A stretch of DNA of 64,000 nt, from contig NZ_FZTC01000006.1 in NCBI RefSeq assembly GCF_900200035.1, positions 1 through 64,000 on the forward strand, given 5' to 3'. Shown here in pieces: positions 52,788-62,452 of this stretch. A program made the position numbers and the translations under genes. The stretch comes from Klebsiella grimontii. GTDB lineage: Bacteria; Pseudomonadota; Gammaproteobacteria; Enterobacterales; Enterobacteriaceae. The notes beneath the pieces were generated by a model. It saw nothing but the letters and a program-made list of their open reading frames with translations. It had not been told where the DNA came from and made no database searches. Within the stretch, counting starts at the first letter, position 1, and each line of letters starts with the position of its first letter.

Positions 52788-55274
52788 GTGTTGAAGATTT
52801 CTTTTATCTGCCCGCTGGAAAACGGGCTACATGCGCGACCCGCCAGCGAACTGGAGCAACGCGTCAACGCCTTTAGCGCCCGGATTGATCTGTGTAATTT
52901 GCGTAACCAACGACGGGCGGATGCGCGCAGCGTGCTGGCGATGATTGGTGCGGATGTGGTCTATCAGGATCCGTGTGAACTGGTGATTGATGGCCAGGAT
53001 GAGGCGGCGGCGTATCAGGCGCTGAGGCGGTTTATTCATGATGAATTGGCCGGGTGCGATGCGCCCGTTGCGGTGGTTTCAACTCGCTCTGAGCAACCTT
53101 TACCGGTGTTCCTTGCGCAGACAACTTCGCCTTTTGTGCGCGGCAACGGCGTGAGCCCGGGGCTGGCCCTTGGCAGGACGATGCTGCTGGGAACGGTCGA
53201 TCTGTGGGCGCTGGCGCAGCAGCAAGAACCAGAAGAATCCGCAGCTCAGCATAACGCCATGCAACATGCGCTGCTTCAGGTCCGTCAGCAGCTGCGCCAG
53301 GAGCATCAGCATGCACAAGGGGACGCGGCGTCGGTGTTACAGGCGCACAGTAAGCTGCTGGATGACGCGCTTCTGGAAAGCACATTACTCGCGCCTCGCC
53401 AGCAGAGAAATACCCTGGCGGCGCTGGCGGCGGCGTTGGATGAGCTTTGCGCTCCTCTGCGCGAAAGCAGAAGCGTCTATTTACGCCAGCGGGTGCTGGA
53501 CCTGCAGGATCTCGGGCTGCGTCTGGCGGCATATCTGACAGCGCAGCCGCTTACTACGCTTGCGCCTTTGCTTCAGGATACGATTGTAATAAGCCCCGCG
53601 CCGATGACCCCTGGCCAGCTTCTGGCGCTGCGTGGCCCCAGGCTGAAAGGGATTATTATGGGCGATGGCGGCGAAACGTCGCATACGGTGATTCTGGCGC
53701 GTTCGTTTGGTATCCCGCTGCTCAGTCTGCCTGTGGCGGAATCGGGGTCGATACCGGGTGGTGAAACGCTGCTGCTCGATGCTCGCCGTGGCGTAGCGAT
53801 CCTCTCACCGGACGCGGTGGCGCAGCGTTGGTATCAGCTGGAAACGGAAAAACATCAGCGTATTGCTAACCGCCTGCAACCGTTTATCGACCAGCCAGGG
53901 GTCATGCAGGATGGCGAAGGCGTTACGCTGCTGGCGAATATAGCCCTGGCTGCGGAAGCCGATTCGGCGTTTGCTGCCGGAGCGCAGGGTATTGGGCTGT
54001 TCCGTACGGAAATGCTCTTCTGCGAACGCAGCTCGCCGCCCGACGAAGAAGAGCAGTACCAGGCTTATCGTCATGTGCTGGAGCAGGCGCAGGGCCGCAA
54101 AGTGGTGATCCGCACGCTGGATATTGGCGGCGATAAGCCCTGCGACTACCTGAATTTACCTGAGGAAGAGAATCCGTTCCTCGGCTGGCGCGGGGTTCGC
54201 CTTTATCCCGCATTTATGGCCCTTTTTGTCACCCAGATGCGGGCGCTTTTGCGCGCCAGCGCCGTCGGGCCGTTGCATATTATGGCTCCGATGGTGGCGA
54301 CGCTTGAGGAGATTAAGTGGTTGCATACGCAGTTCACGCAGACTCAGGCTGAGCTGACGGCGCAGGGTGTGGCGACCGGAACCTGGTCACTGGGCATGAT
54401 GGCTGAAGTCCCCTCGGTGCTTTATTTACTGGATAAAGCCGCCGCCTGGATTGATTTTGTTTCCATTGGCAGTAACGACCTGGCGCAGTATTTTCTCGCC
54501 TGCGACCGGGGCAATGCCAGCGTACGCCATCTTTACAATTACTTTGATCCGGCATTTTTGCAGCTGCTGCAAGAGATGACGGCGCGGGCGCATCGTGCAG
54601 GCGTGGAGATTAGCCTGTGCGGAGAAATGGGCGGCGACCCGCAGGCGCTGCCGCTGCTGCTGGGGGCCGGGCTGCGCCATATCAGTATGTCCGCCAGCCG
54701 TATCGGTAGCGCGAAAGCGCAGTTAACAACGCTTTCCGCCGTTGAATGCCAGCAGATGCTGAAACAGGTCGTGGCGGCCGAGAGCGGGCAAGATGTGGTG
54801 GCCCTTTTGCAGAAACAGTCGATAACTACCTTTCCGGTATTCGATCCCCGGCTGATCCTGCTCGATCGGGGCATTGACGCTAAGGCTGAGGTGATTAAGC
54901 GCCTGACCGACAACCTGGAAATTGAGCAGCGTGCGCGCTGTGGTGCGGAGGTGGAAGCGGCAATCTGGCAGCGCGAGGCCATCTTTTCAACCGCCCTGGG
55001 TTTTGCTATCGCGCTCCCCCACTGCAAATCGCCCGCCGTTACCAGCAGCAGCGTATCGGTTATGCGTCTCGCTTCACCGCTGGCGTGGAATGAGGAGGTT
55101 TCCGTATCGCTGATAATTATGCTGACAGTGAGTGAGGAGGAGAAAGGTGACCATATGAAAATATTTTCTCGGCTGGCAAGAAAATTAATGCATGCTGATT
55201 TTCGCCAACAATTGCTGGAGGGCAATAACCCGCAGGCGGTTGCCGAATTGCTGCAACGGGAAATTGCGATGTAA
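52788..55274 (+). CDS. Multiphosphoryl transfer protein HPr-EI-EIIA (FryA/PtsA-like)
   Basis: 828 residues from GTG 52788, with AGAGGA 7 bp upstream and 4 bp after the mannosidase stop. Domain order: HPr (1-90, His15 in NGLHARPAS), EI (about 110-675, His299 in GGETSHTVILARS, PEP site later) and fructose EIIA (about 685-828, His745 in ALPHCKS). This order and size match FryA/PtsA. The operon therefore has its own PEP-to-sugar phosphate chain, independent of PtsHI. An open frame back to 52671 is not used. Confidence 0.93.
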   Translation: MLKISFICPLENGLHARPASELEQRVNAFSARIDLCNLRNQRRADARSVLAMIGADVVYQDPCELVIDGQDEAAAYQALRRFIHDELAGCDAPVAVVSTRSEQPLPVFLAQTTSPFVRGNGVSPGLALGRTMLLGTVDLWALAQQQEPEESAAQHNAMQHALLQVRQQLRQEHQHAQGDAASVLQAHSKLLDDALLESTLLAPRQQRNTLAALAAALDELCAPLRESRSVYLRQRVLDLQDLGLRLAAYLTAQPLTTLAPLLQDTIVISPAPMTPGQLLALRGPRLKGIIMGDGGETSHTVILARSFGIPLLSLPVAESGSIPGGETLLLDARRGVAILSPDAVAQRWYQLETEKHQRIANRLQPFIDQPGVMQDGEGVTLLANIALAAEADSAFAAGAQGIGLFRTEMLFCERSSPPDEEEQYQAYRHVLEQAQGRKVVIRTLDIGGDKPCDYLNLPEEENPFLGWRGVRLYPAFMALFVTQMRALLRASAVGPLHIMAPMVATLEEIKWLHTQFTQTQAELTAQGVATGTWSLGMMAEVPSVLYLLDKAAAWIDFVSIGSNDLAQYFLACDRGNASVRHLYNYFDPAFLQLLQEMTARAHRAGVEISLCGEMGGDPQALPLLLGAGLRHISMSASRIGSAKAQLTTLSAVECQQMLKQVVAAESGQDVVALLQKQSITTFPVFDPRLILLDRGIDAKAEVIKRLTDNLEIEQRARCGAEVEAAIWQREAIFSTALGFAIALPHCKSPAVTSSSVSVMRLASPLAWNEEVSVSLIIMLTVSEEEKGDHMKIFSRLARKLMHADFRQQLLEGNNPQAVAELLQREIAM

Positions 55275-55434
55275 TTATTTAGCCGTTGCTAAAAGTTAAT
55301 TTATTGATGTGCTGATTTTTACTGCTTTCAGGGCAGCGGCATCGTGCTGCCTTTATTCACTACGTAATCAGGAGGAGAAACATTTCTTTAGTTAGCTTTC
55401 TTATTTTAATAAATTAATAAAATGGATGATTCTT

Positions 55435-56142
55435 ATGAAAAAACAATACCTCTGTGGACTATTTTTAGCAGCAAGTTTTTCCTCGCACGCCACCTATATT
55501 GATTACCGGCATGAGTGGCTGGGCGATCAGCATAAACAAGAAGATCGTATCAAAATGGGGCATTCTTTAAATAACGGTATTTACTTTAGCGTTGAGGGGA
55601 AGTGGGAGAGTAAACAGGGCGGCTTCTGGGATAATCTCTCCTCAAAAGGGAACGAATTTGAACTTGGCTACAAATATAAGCTACTGGACAATCTCTCCAT
55701 TACTCCCTCGTTTGCGCTGGATTCGGGGGAACGCGATACGGCATACAAGTTTAGTGTGAAGAGCGTCTATAACTGGACCGATGCTTTCTCCAGCGGAGTT
55801 CGGCTGCGCTACGCTGTTCGCGACTATGAACGAGAGTATGATCCCGATAGAGCCAGCCAGCACTACTGGCAGGCAAACTTCTATCTAGGCTACCGGATTT
55901 ATGACGTCTCTTTTGATTACGATTTTGAATATAAATTCGATACCGACTATCCAGCCTTACGCGGAAAAGAAAAAGATTATGTGCATAATGTGACGGTGGC
56001 CTGGAGAGGAAACAAAACCTGGGTGCCTTACGTCGAATTAGGGTATGTTTCATATGATGATGGTTCATATGTAAAAGATGGCAAAACTTATCGTGATGCC
56101 TGGGAGATGCGTTATCGCGTAGGTATTACCTACAACTTCTAA
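55435..56142 (+). CDS. KdgM-family outer-membrane porin
   Basis: 235 residues from ATG 55435; signal peptide (MKKQYLCGLFLAASFSSHA, cleavage near 19) and the KdgM barrel pattern ending YRDAWEMRYRVGITYNF. Similar in kind to the porin at 6148 but clearly a separate sequence. It probably admits an anionic oligosaccharide, which fits a phosphorylated or glycerate-linked mannoside. Confidence 0.9.
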   Translation: MKKQYLCGLFLAASFSSHATYIDYRHEWLGDQHKQEDRIKMGHSLNNGIYFSVEGKWESKQGGFWDNLSSKGNEFELGYKYKLLDNLSITPSFALDSGERDTAYKFSVKSVYNWTDAFSSGVRLRYAVRDYEREYDPDRASQHYWQANFYLGYRIYDVSFDYDFEYKFDTDYPALRGKEKDYVHNVTVAWRGNKTWVPYVELGYVSYDDGSYVKDGKTYRDAWEMRYRVGITYNF

Positions 56143-56171
56143 TTATTTTTATCTAAAAATAAGGAGATGCA

Positions 56172-58259
56172 ATGAGAGTAATTTCCATTGCTGGAGTAGC
56201 GGCGTTTTTTCTCTGTACGCACGCGGCTATGGCTACAGAAAATTATCAATACCGTGTCGCATTTATGCCGGATATCCATTTTCATGACGTGTACGGCGAA
56301 TTTCAGGACGGCGCATTTAGCGGGCTGAAGAATAGCAAGAGCGGGCAGAATGCGATGATTCGCACCATGTATGCGCAGCTTACGTCAACGCGATTATTTA
56401 ATGAAAACTACTTTGCCCTGCGCGCGGCGCTGGATGACGCCGGGAAAAAGGGGATAAAACTGATCGCGCTGCCCGGAGACTTTAGCGACGATGGACAGTC
56501 TGTGCATATTCGCGGACTGGTGACCCTGCTGAAGGAGTATGAGCAAAAATATGCCATGCGATTCTTTGCAACGCCGGGTAATCACGACCCGAACCGACCC
56601 TTTGATTTACCTGATGGGGAAGAGGATTTCTTAGGGCAGGGAGGGAAAACGCAGCGGATTTTTAGTTTTGGCGCCAAAGAGTGTACAGGCTATCAGGGGA
56701 AAACCGCACTTATTCCAACAGGTGCGGAATTGCCGACTATCTGTAGCGAGGAGATGGTAAGCCGCGGCTATGAGTACATTATGCAAATGATGGCGCCGTT
56801 CGGTATCGATCCGCAGCCTGAAGATATCTATTGGGAAACGCCTTACTCATCCTATGGGCAGCAGGATTACACGTTTGACAAAGCCAAACAGGCCAGCGAC
56901 TTCCGCCAGCGGCAGTATGAGATTTGCGCCCAGGGAACCGGCGGTGCATATCGGCAACCGGATTATGGCCCCTGTTTTACTGTCGCTGATAGCAGCTATC
57001 TCGTTGAGCCGATACCGGGTCTATGGCTGTTGGCCGTTGATGCGAATGTCTACGTGCCGCGCGAGGATGCGGATCTGACGAATCCGCAGTCTGCTAAAAA
57101 CTTCGCGGGTTCAGGTGACGCAGGCTACAACAAAATGCTCACTCACAAGCAGCAGGTGGTGGCGTGGATGACGTCCGTTGCCATGCGGGCAAAAGAGCAG
57201 AAAAAGACGCTGATCACCTTTAGCCACTTCCCGATGGTCGAATTCGATAACGGTGCTGCTGGCGATCTGGAGTCCATCTTTGGCGAAGGTAAATTTCAGT
57301 TGAAGAGGGCCCCGAAAGAGGATACCAGTCATGCGTTAGCGAAGACGGGTATTGGCGTACACGTAGGCGGACATATGCACTTTAACGATACCGGCGTGCG
57401 TAAATATCCTGACGGTAGCCTGCTATTTAATATTCAGGCGCCTTCCATGGCGGCCTACGTTCCGGCGTATAAAATCCTCAATTTCTCTAATCGGAGCGAG
57501 ATTGATGTTCAGACCGTTATCCTGGACAGCGTGCCGCGCTTTAATGAGCTTTTTGAACACTACCAGCAAGAGTGGGAGCATCTGAAAGCCACAGGTTCTC
57601 CGCACCTCTGGAACAAAGCGGTGCTAAGCGCGAAGGATTATTATGACTTTACCAATTGGCATATCACCGAACTTACCCGGCTGCGTTTTATTCCCGAAGA
57701 GTGGCCATGTGAAATTCGTCAGATGCTTTTTAGCCTGAACGGTGCGGAAATGTTGACGCTGAGTCAGTTGAGCAGCCATACCTCTTACCATGATGTTCTG
57801 ACCGTCCCGATGAGCAGCGATCGTGCCGTTTGCGCTAAAGGAGATGCACCGCCTGTTAGGGCTATCGGGCAAATTTATCTGCAAAAGAATGCCGCAGCAT
57901 GGCAGCTTGCGCAGCAAAAAGCCCAGGCTTTGGCCCAGGATGCTGGTATGACGCTGGATCAGTTCGCCTCATGGAATGGCTTTGATTTGGCAGTGGATTT
58001 TTATCGTCTGCGCAATGCCGATGAGCTGGCGCTGCGCGATATTTCCGCACAACGCTTACGCGAATATCAGCTGTTGACTCGCACCCTGGCGCAGTCGTTA
58101 CCTGCTGAGGCCTCGGCGCTGACGGCGGATAGCGGCTTCGAAGCCATCTTCCGCCTGCGCTTTGGCAGCATTTTTAGCGTGATAGATAAATATCTGCGGG
58201 GTAACCCCTCACGAAATTTCCATCTGAATAGCGAAACGGGTGAAATCTCCGCGCGTTAA
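56172..58259 (+). CDS. Periplasmic calcineurin-like metallophosphoesterase
   Basis: 695 residues, Sec signal peptide (MRVISIAGVAAFFLCTHAAMA). Metallophosphatase motifs in order: MPDIHFHD, LPGDFSDDGQ, TPGNHDPNRP, ITFSHFPMVEF, HVGGHMHFND. The C-terminal 250 residues have no clear known domain. It starts 29 bp after the porin gene. In this operon it could remove phosphate from an incoming phosphomannan-type oligosaccharide in the periplasm. The substrate is not established. Confidence 0.88.
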   Translation: MRVISIAGVAAFFLCTHAAMATENYQYRVAFMPDIHFHDVYGEFQDGAFSGLKNSKSGQNAMIRTMYAQLTSTRLFNENYFALRAALDDAGKKGIKLIALPGDFSDDGQSVHIRGLVTLLKEYEQKYAMRFFATPGNHDPNRPFDLPDGEEDFLGQGGKTQRIFSFGAKECTGYQGKTALIPTGAELPTICSEEMVSRGYEYIMQMMAPFGIDPQPEDIYWETPYSSYGQQDYTFDKAKQASDFRQRQYEICAQGTGGAYRQPDYGPCFTVADSSYLVEPIPGLWLLAVDANVYVPREDADLTNPQSAKNFAGSGDAGYNKMLTHKQQVVAWMTSVAMRAKEQKKTLITFSHFPMVEFDNGAAGDLESIFGEGKFQLKRAPKEDTSHALAKTGIGVHVGGHMHFNDTGVRKYPDGSLLFNIQAPSMAAYVPAYKILNFSNRSEIDVQTVILDSVPRFNELFEHYQQEWEHLKATGSPHLWNKAVLSAKDYYDFTNWHITELTRLRFIPEEWPCEIRQMLFSLNGAEMLTLSQLSSHTSYHDVLTVPMSSDRAVCAKGDAPPVRAIGQIYLQKNAAAWQLAQQKAQALAQDAGMTLDQFASWNGFDLAVDFYRLRNADELALRDISAQRLREYQLLTRTLAQSLPAEASALTADSGFEAIFRLRFGSIFSVIDKYLRGNPSRNFHLNSETGEISAR

Positions 58260-58265
58260 AACCCT

Positions 58266-58289
58266 GCCCCTGCCCGATACGGCAGGGGC
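58266..58289. terminator. Hairpin between the phosphoesterase gene and convergent rhaT
   Basis: GCCCCTGCC-CGATAC-GGCAGGGGC, a 9-bp perfect stem starting 6 bp after one stop and 5 bp from the other. On the minus strand it is followed by AGGGTTTT. Confidence 0.7.
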
Positions 58290-58294
58290 GTAAA

Positions 58295-59329
58295 TTAGTT
58301 TGCCATCCCCAGGCCAACGATATTGGCGGCGATAATAATCACTACGCAGCCGAGGCTGAGTACGCCTACCGGGCGACGACCAGCGTTGTTCCACTCTTTG
58401 AGTATCAGACCGACCAGGCCACCGCACAGCACATAGAAGCTCATATGCAGCATCCAGCTCATGTAGTCGTACTGCGCTGGAATACTGGCGTGTCCCCAGG
58501 CGTAGAAGAAGAACTGGAGATACCACATCAGGCCGCCGAGGGCGGAAAGCAGGATATTGCTGATGATGAGCGGTTTTGCCAGCGAGAAGTCGGCTTTTAT
58601 CGACAGATCTTTCACTTTTGCCAGACGGATAAAGCAGAAGCCGAGGTTAACCAGCGCGCCGCCGCCCATGATCACCACATAGCTTGGCAGCGCGGTGTAA
58701 AGCGGGTCGACGCCGAGCGCGGCGGCGGCTTCATGCATCGGCTTGGCGGCGTTCATGGCAAACGACATACCGGCCGAGAAGATGCCGCACATCACCGCCA
58801 GGACCAGCCCCTTTTTCAGGTTGAAGTCTTCGGCTTTGATACCCATTTTGCGCTCTTTCAGCTGGCCGGCGCGGGTGACGATACCCACGCCAATGACCGC
58901 CACCAGCACGCCGAGCAGCGTCATCTGACCGCCTTTAGTGTTAATGAGAACATCAAACTGACCGTTAAGAATCGGGGTCATAAGCGTGCCGACAATCAGC
59001 GTGATACCAATGGCGATGCCGATCCCCATCGACATGCCGAGGTAGCGCATCGTCAGGCCGTAGTTGATATTACCGATACCCCACATGGCGCCGAACAGGA
59101 AAACGGGCAGCAGAGTGGAGGCGTTAAAAGAACCGTAATAGGCCCAGAAATCGGGCAGCAGCATGGCGCTGATGGCCCAGGGGAGGATCAGCCAGGAGAC
59201 AATACCGCCGATAGACCACATGGTTTCCCAGGACCAATGTTTAACTTTCTTGAACGGGGCATAGAAACAGGCTGCACTGGCCGCACCTATCAAATGCCAA
59301 AAAATACCCATCGTAATCGCGTGATTCAT
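58295..59329 (-). CDS. rhaT: L-rhamnose:H+ symporter
   Basis: 344 residues from ATG 59329 ([26 protein letters not shown]), the exact E. coli RhaT length, ten hydrophobic segments. It imports L-rhamnose with protons. In E. coli it lies directly next to rhaR; here a 10-kb operon separates them. With the ABC importer this strain has two rhamnose entry routes. Confidence 0.97.
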   Translation of the reverse strand: MNHAITMGIFWHLIGAASAACFYAPFKKVKHWSWETMWSIGGIVSWLILPWAISAMLLPDFWAYYGSFNASTLLPVFLFGAMWGIGNINYGLTMRYLGMSMGIGIAIGITLIVGTLMTPILNGQFDVLINTKGGQMTLLGVLVAVIGVGIVTRAGQLKERKMGIKAEDFNLKKGLVLAVMCGIFSAGMSFAMNAAKPMHEAAAALGVDPLYTALPSYVVIMGGGALVNLGFCFIRLAKVKDLSIKADFSLAKPLIISNILLSALGGLMWYLQFFFYAWGHASIPAQYDYMSWMLHMSFYVLCGGLVGLILKEWNNAGRRPVGVLSLGCVVIIIAANIVGLGMAN

Positions 59330-59620
59330 TGATTTTATCCTCATCTATTTTTTATCGGATAAATCTTCTTCCGACCCGATGAGTGTAAAAATCGGTCAGT
59401 TTTTCCGCCTTTAAGCTGTTGCCACCGGAAGCCTGAACCTGGCAACCAAAAACTTAATTAGTTGTTCTGTATCACAAAATGACATCTATCACCCCTTGTT
59501 ATAACCTTATTAAAAATACGGCATTGATAAGCGTTTTCAATATCATTTAATTAACTATAATGAACCAACTGCTTACGCGGCATTAACACTTTCCGCCGCT
59601 CGACAATAATGGAGATGATT

Positions 59621-60241
59621 ATGAGTTACACACTGCCTGCCCTGCCGTACGCTTATGACGCCCTGGAACCGCATTTTGACAAGCAGACGATGGAAATCCA
59701 TCACACTAAACACCACCAGACCTACGTGAACAACGCCAACGCTGCGCTGGAAAGCCTGCCTGAATTCGCGAGCCTGTCCGCAGAAGAGCTGATTACCAAA
59801 CTGGATCAGCTGCCAGCAGACAAAAAAACCGTTCTGCGTAACAACGCCGGCGGCCACGCTAACCACAGCCTGTTCTGGAAAGGCCTGAAAACCGGTACCA
59901 CTCTGCAGGGCGACCTGAAAGCGGCTATCGAACGCGATTTCGGTTCCGTTGACAACTTCAAAGCGGAATTTGAAAAAGCGGCGGCGACCCGTTTCGGCTC
60001 CGGCTGGGCGTGGCTGGTGCTGAAAGGCGACAAGCTGGCGGTGGTTTCTACCGCTAACCAGGACTCCCCGCTGATGGGTGAAGCTATCTCCGGCGCTTCC
60101 GGCTTCCCGATTATCGGCCTGGACGTGTGGGAACACGCTTACTACCTGAAATTCCAGAACCGTCGCCCGGACTACATCAAAGCGTTCTGGGACGTGGTGA
60201 ACTGGGACGAAGCCGCAGCGCGTTTTGCCGCCAAAAAATAA
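59621..60241 (+). CDS. sodA: Manganese superoxide dismutase
   Basis: 206 residues from ATG 59621 ([20 protein letters not shown]). The metal ligands are visible: His27-type in [13 protein letters not shown], His in HANHSLFW, Asp/His in [15 protein letters not shown]. It converts superoxide to H2O2 and O2 in the cytoplasm. The regulatory region of 291 bp to rhaT holds the promoter; Fur/SoxS sites are expected but were not assigned. Confidence 0.97.
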   Translation: MSYTLPALPYAYDALEPHFDKQTMEIHHTKHHQTYVNNANAALESLPEFASLSAEELITKLDQLPADKKTVLRNNAGGHANHSLFWKGLKTGTTLQGDLKAAIERDFGSVDNFKAEFEKAAATRFGSGWAWLVLKGDKLAVVSTANQDSPLMGEAISGASGFPIIGLDVWEHAYYLKFQNRRPDYIKAFWDVVNWDEAAARFAAKK

Positions 60242-60263
60242 GGTTGCATTGTGCTGAGCGAGA

Positions 60264-60289
60264 AGCGAGTCTGATGACTCGCTTTTTTT
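60264..60289 (+). terminator. Rho-independent terminator of sodA
   Basis: AGCGAGTC-TGAT-GACTCGCT followed by a T run, 22 bp after the sodA stop. Confidence 0.9.
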
Positions 60290-60312
60290 ATATCCGCAGC
60301 AAAGGAGCAGCG

Positions 60313-60987
60313 ATGCACTATCCGGTGAATGTCTTTGTGGGCAAGGTAAGGGATTACGACGGCAGCCGTCCAAGCGCCATCGGGAAAGTCCAGGTCGATG
60401 GTGAACTGACCCTCGGCGATTTGGGGCTGGAGGGCGATGAGCAGGCCGAGAAGAAAATTCACGGCGGACCGGACCGCGCGCTGTGCCACTATCCCCGAGA
60501 ACACTACGCCCATTGGGCGCTTGAACTGCCGCAGCAGGCGGATCTTTTCTGCGCCCCGGCGTTTGGCGAGAATCTCTCGACCGAAGGGCTGACGGAAAAA
60601 AACGTCTACATCGGCGATATCTTCCGCTGGGGAGAGGCGCTGATCCAAGTGACGCAGCCGCGCTCTCCGTGCTTCAAGCTCAACTATCATTTTGCCGTCA
60701 GCGATATGGCCCAGCTTATGCAGAACAGCGGCAAAACCGGCTGGCTGTATCGGGTGGTGGCGGGCGGGCAGGTCTCCAGCGATGCGCCGCTGGCGCTGGT
60801 ATCCCGGCTTAGCGACGTCAGCGTTCACGAAGCGGGGGCTATCGCCTGGCAGATGCCGTTTGATGATGACCAGTACCGCCGTTTACTTTCCGCGGCGGGG
60901 CTGTCGGTAAGCTGGAGCAGAACGATGCAGAAGCGGCGTTTAAGCGGGCAGATCGAGAATAATTCGCGGAGATTGTGGGGAAAGTAG
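60313..60987 (+). CDS. yiiM: MOSC-domain protein (6-N-hydroxylaminopurine resistance)
   Basis: 224 residues from ATG 60313 with AAAGGAG upstream. The MOSC core GLEGDEQAEKKIHGGPDRALCHYPREHY and the FGENLSTEG segment, plus a cysteine in SPCFKLNYH, match YiiM. It uses Moco-derived electron transfer to detoxify N-hydroxylated bases. Downstream of sodA as in E. coli. Confidence 0.95.
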   Translation: MHYPVNVFVGKVRDYDGSRPSAIGKVQVDGELTLGDLGLEGDEQAEKKIHGGPDRALCHYPREHYAHWALELPQQADLFCAPAFGENLSTEGLTEKNVYIGDIFRWGEALIQVTQPRSPCFKLNYHFAVSDMAQLMQNSGKTGWLYRVVAGGQVSSDAPLALVSRLSDVSVHEAGAIAWQMPFDDDQYRRLLSAAGLSVSWSRTMQKRRLSGQIENNSRRLWGK

Positions 60988-60994
60988 CGCTTCC

Positions 60995-61078
60995 GTGCGC
61001 GTTTTCGTATGGCGGCGCGTTGCGCCTTATCCGGGCTACCCGTTTCGAATCCGGCCTGGCGAAGCGCAGGCCGGGGGA
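60995..61078. repeat. REP-like repeat between yiiM and cpxA
   Basis: GGCGGCGCGTTGCGCCTTATCCGGGCTACC and TCCGGCCTGGCGAAGCGCAGGCCGGG arms, both REP type, in the convergent gap. Confidence 0.7.
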
Positions 61079-62452
61079 TCAGGTGCGCTTGTACAGCGGC
61101 AGCCAGAGGGTTAAACGCAGACCGCCCAGCGGGCTGTCGTCGGCTTTTACCCAACCGCGGTGCTGTTGAATCGCCGCTTCGACAATCGCCAGACCCAGGC
61201 CGGTACCGCCAGACTCGCGATCGCGCGCCTCATCGGTACGGTAGAACGGACGGAAAATCTGCTCGCGATCCTCAGGACTCACGCCCGGCCCGTCATCATC
61301 GACGTTAACCGTAATCCCGTCTTTATCCACCGAGAAGCTCACTGAAATTTTGGTATGCGAGTAGCGCAGCGCGTTGCGCACGATATTCTCCAGCGCGCTT
61401 TCCAGCGCATTGGGGTTACCGTACAGCGGCCAGGGCCCCGGCGGATACTCGACGGTGAACGATTTCCCCATCTGTTCGGCTTCAAAGGCGGCGTTATCCA
61501 GCACCTCGCCCCACAGCTGGTTGGCTTTCACCGTTTCGCTGACCAGCGCGGTTTTGGCCTGATTGCGCGACATCACCAGCAGGTCGTTGATCATGCTATC
61601 GAGCCGATGCGCTTCCATCTCAATACGCTCCAGCTCTTTACTTTCCCCGCTGCGGCGGCGCAGAAGGGCGGTGCCTAACTGCAGGCGGGTCAGCGGCGTG
61701 CGCAGCTCGTGGGAGATATCGGACAGCAGACGATGCTGGCTGGACATCATGCGCTCCAGCGCGGTCACCATCTGGTTAAAACTGGTCCCGGCGGCTAAAA
61801 ATTCCTGCGGACCGGCTTCCAGCTCCGGATGCTGACGCAGGTTGCCCTGGGCGACTTCATCGGCGGCATTTTTCAGCTTACGCGCCGGTTTCGCCAGGCT
61901 CCACGCCAGCCACAGCAGCAGCGGGGCGCTGACTAACATGGTGACGATCAGCAGCAGTAACGGCCGGTCGAACAGCAGATTGATGAAGTCAGATTGCGAC
62001 GTGTTGGCAGGGCGAATCAGATAGAGCTGGTAGTTATCTTCTCCATCCCTGACGGAAAAAGGCCCGACCATTTCCAGACGACCATAGCGCTTTTTCTGCG
62101 GATGGTCGGCGTTATCCGCCTGGCCGATAAAGTTGCGGATAATCTGCATTTCGTTGCGTTCGGCACCGATAACGCGACCTTCGCTGGTAACCAGCAGCAA
62201 ACGCTGGCCCGGCGGAGCCCACTTATCGATGGCGCGAAACAGACGACGCCACCACATCAGGTCGTTTGGCGGATCGTTCGCCAGTTCGGCCTCGACGTGT
62301 TGTTCAATCATGATGCCCTGACGTTGCTCGCTCTCCAGCAGCTCGGTCATCTGGCGCGAGTCCAGCTTGGGCAGCATCAGAACCAGCATCAACACCAGCG
62401 CCAGCGTGAGCCAGAAAATAGCGAAGATGCGTGCGGTTAAACTTCCAATCAT
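61079..62452 (-). CDS. cpxA: Envelope-stress sensor histidine kinase
   Basis: 457 residues, the E. coli CpxA length: two membrane segments (about 7-29 and 165-185), a HAMP linker, the H-box DISHELRTPLTRLQLG (phospho-His) and N/G boxes NIVRNALRY, DDGPGVS, GTGLGLAI. It phosphorylates CpxR on envelope protein misfolding. Starts with a 4-bp overlap with cpxR. Confidence 0.97.
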   Translation of the reverse strand: MIGSLTARIFAIFWLTLALVLMLVLMLPKLDSRQMTELLESEQRQGIMIEQHVEAELANDPPNDLMWWRRLFRAIDKWAPPGQRLLLVTSEGRVIGAERNEMQIIRNFIGQADNADHPQKKRYGRLEMVGPFSVRDGEDNYQLYLIRPANTSQSDFINLLFDRPLLLLIVTMLVSAPLLLWLAWSLAKPARKLKNAADEVAQGNLRQHPELEAGPQEFLAAGTSFNQMVTALERMMSSQHRLLSDISHELRTPLTRLQLGTALLRRRSGESKELERIEMEAHRLDSMINDLLVMSRNQAKTALVSETVKANQLWGEVLDNAAFEAEQMGKSFTVEYPPGPWPLYGNPNALESALENIVRNALRYSHTKISVSFSVDKDGITVNVDDDGPGVSPEDREQIFRPFYRTDEARDRESGGTGLGLAIVEAAIQQHRGWVKADDSPLGGLRLTLWLPLYKRT

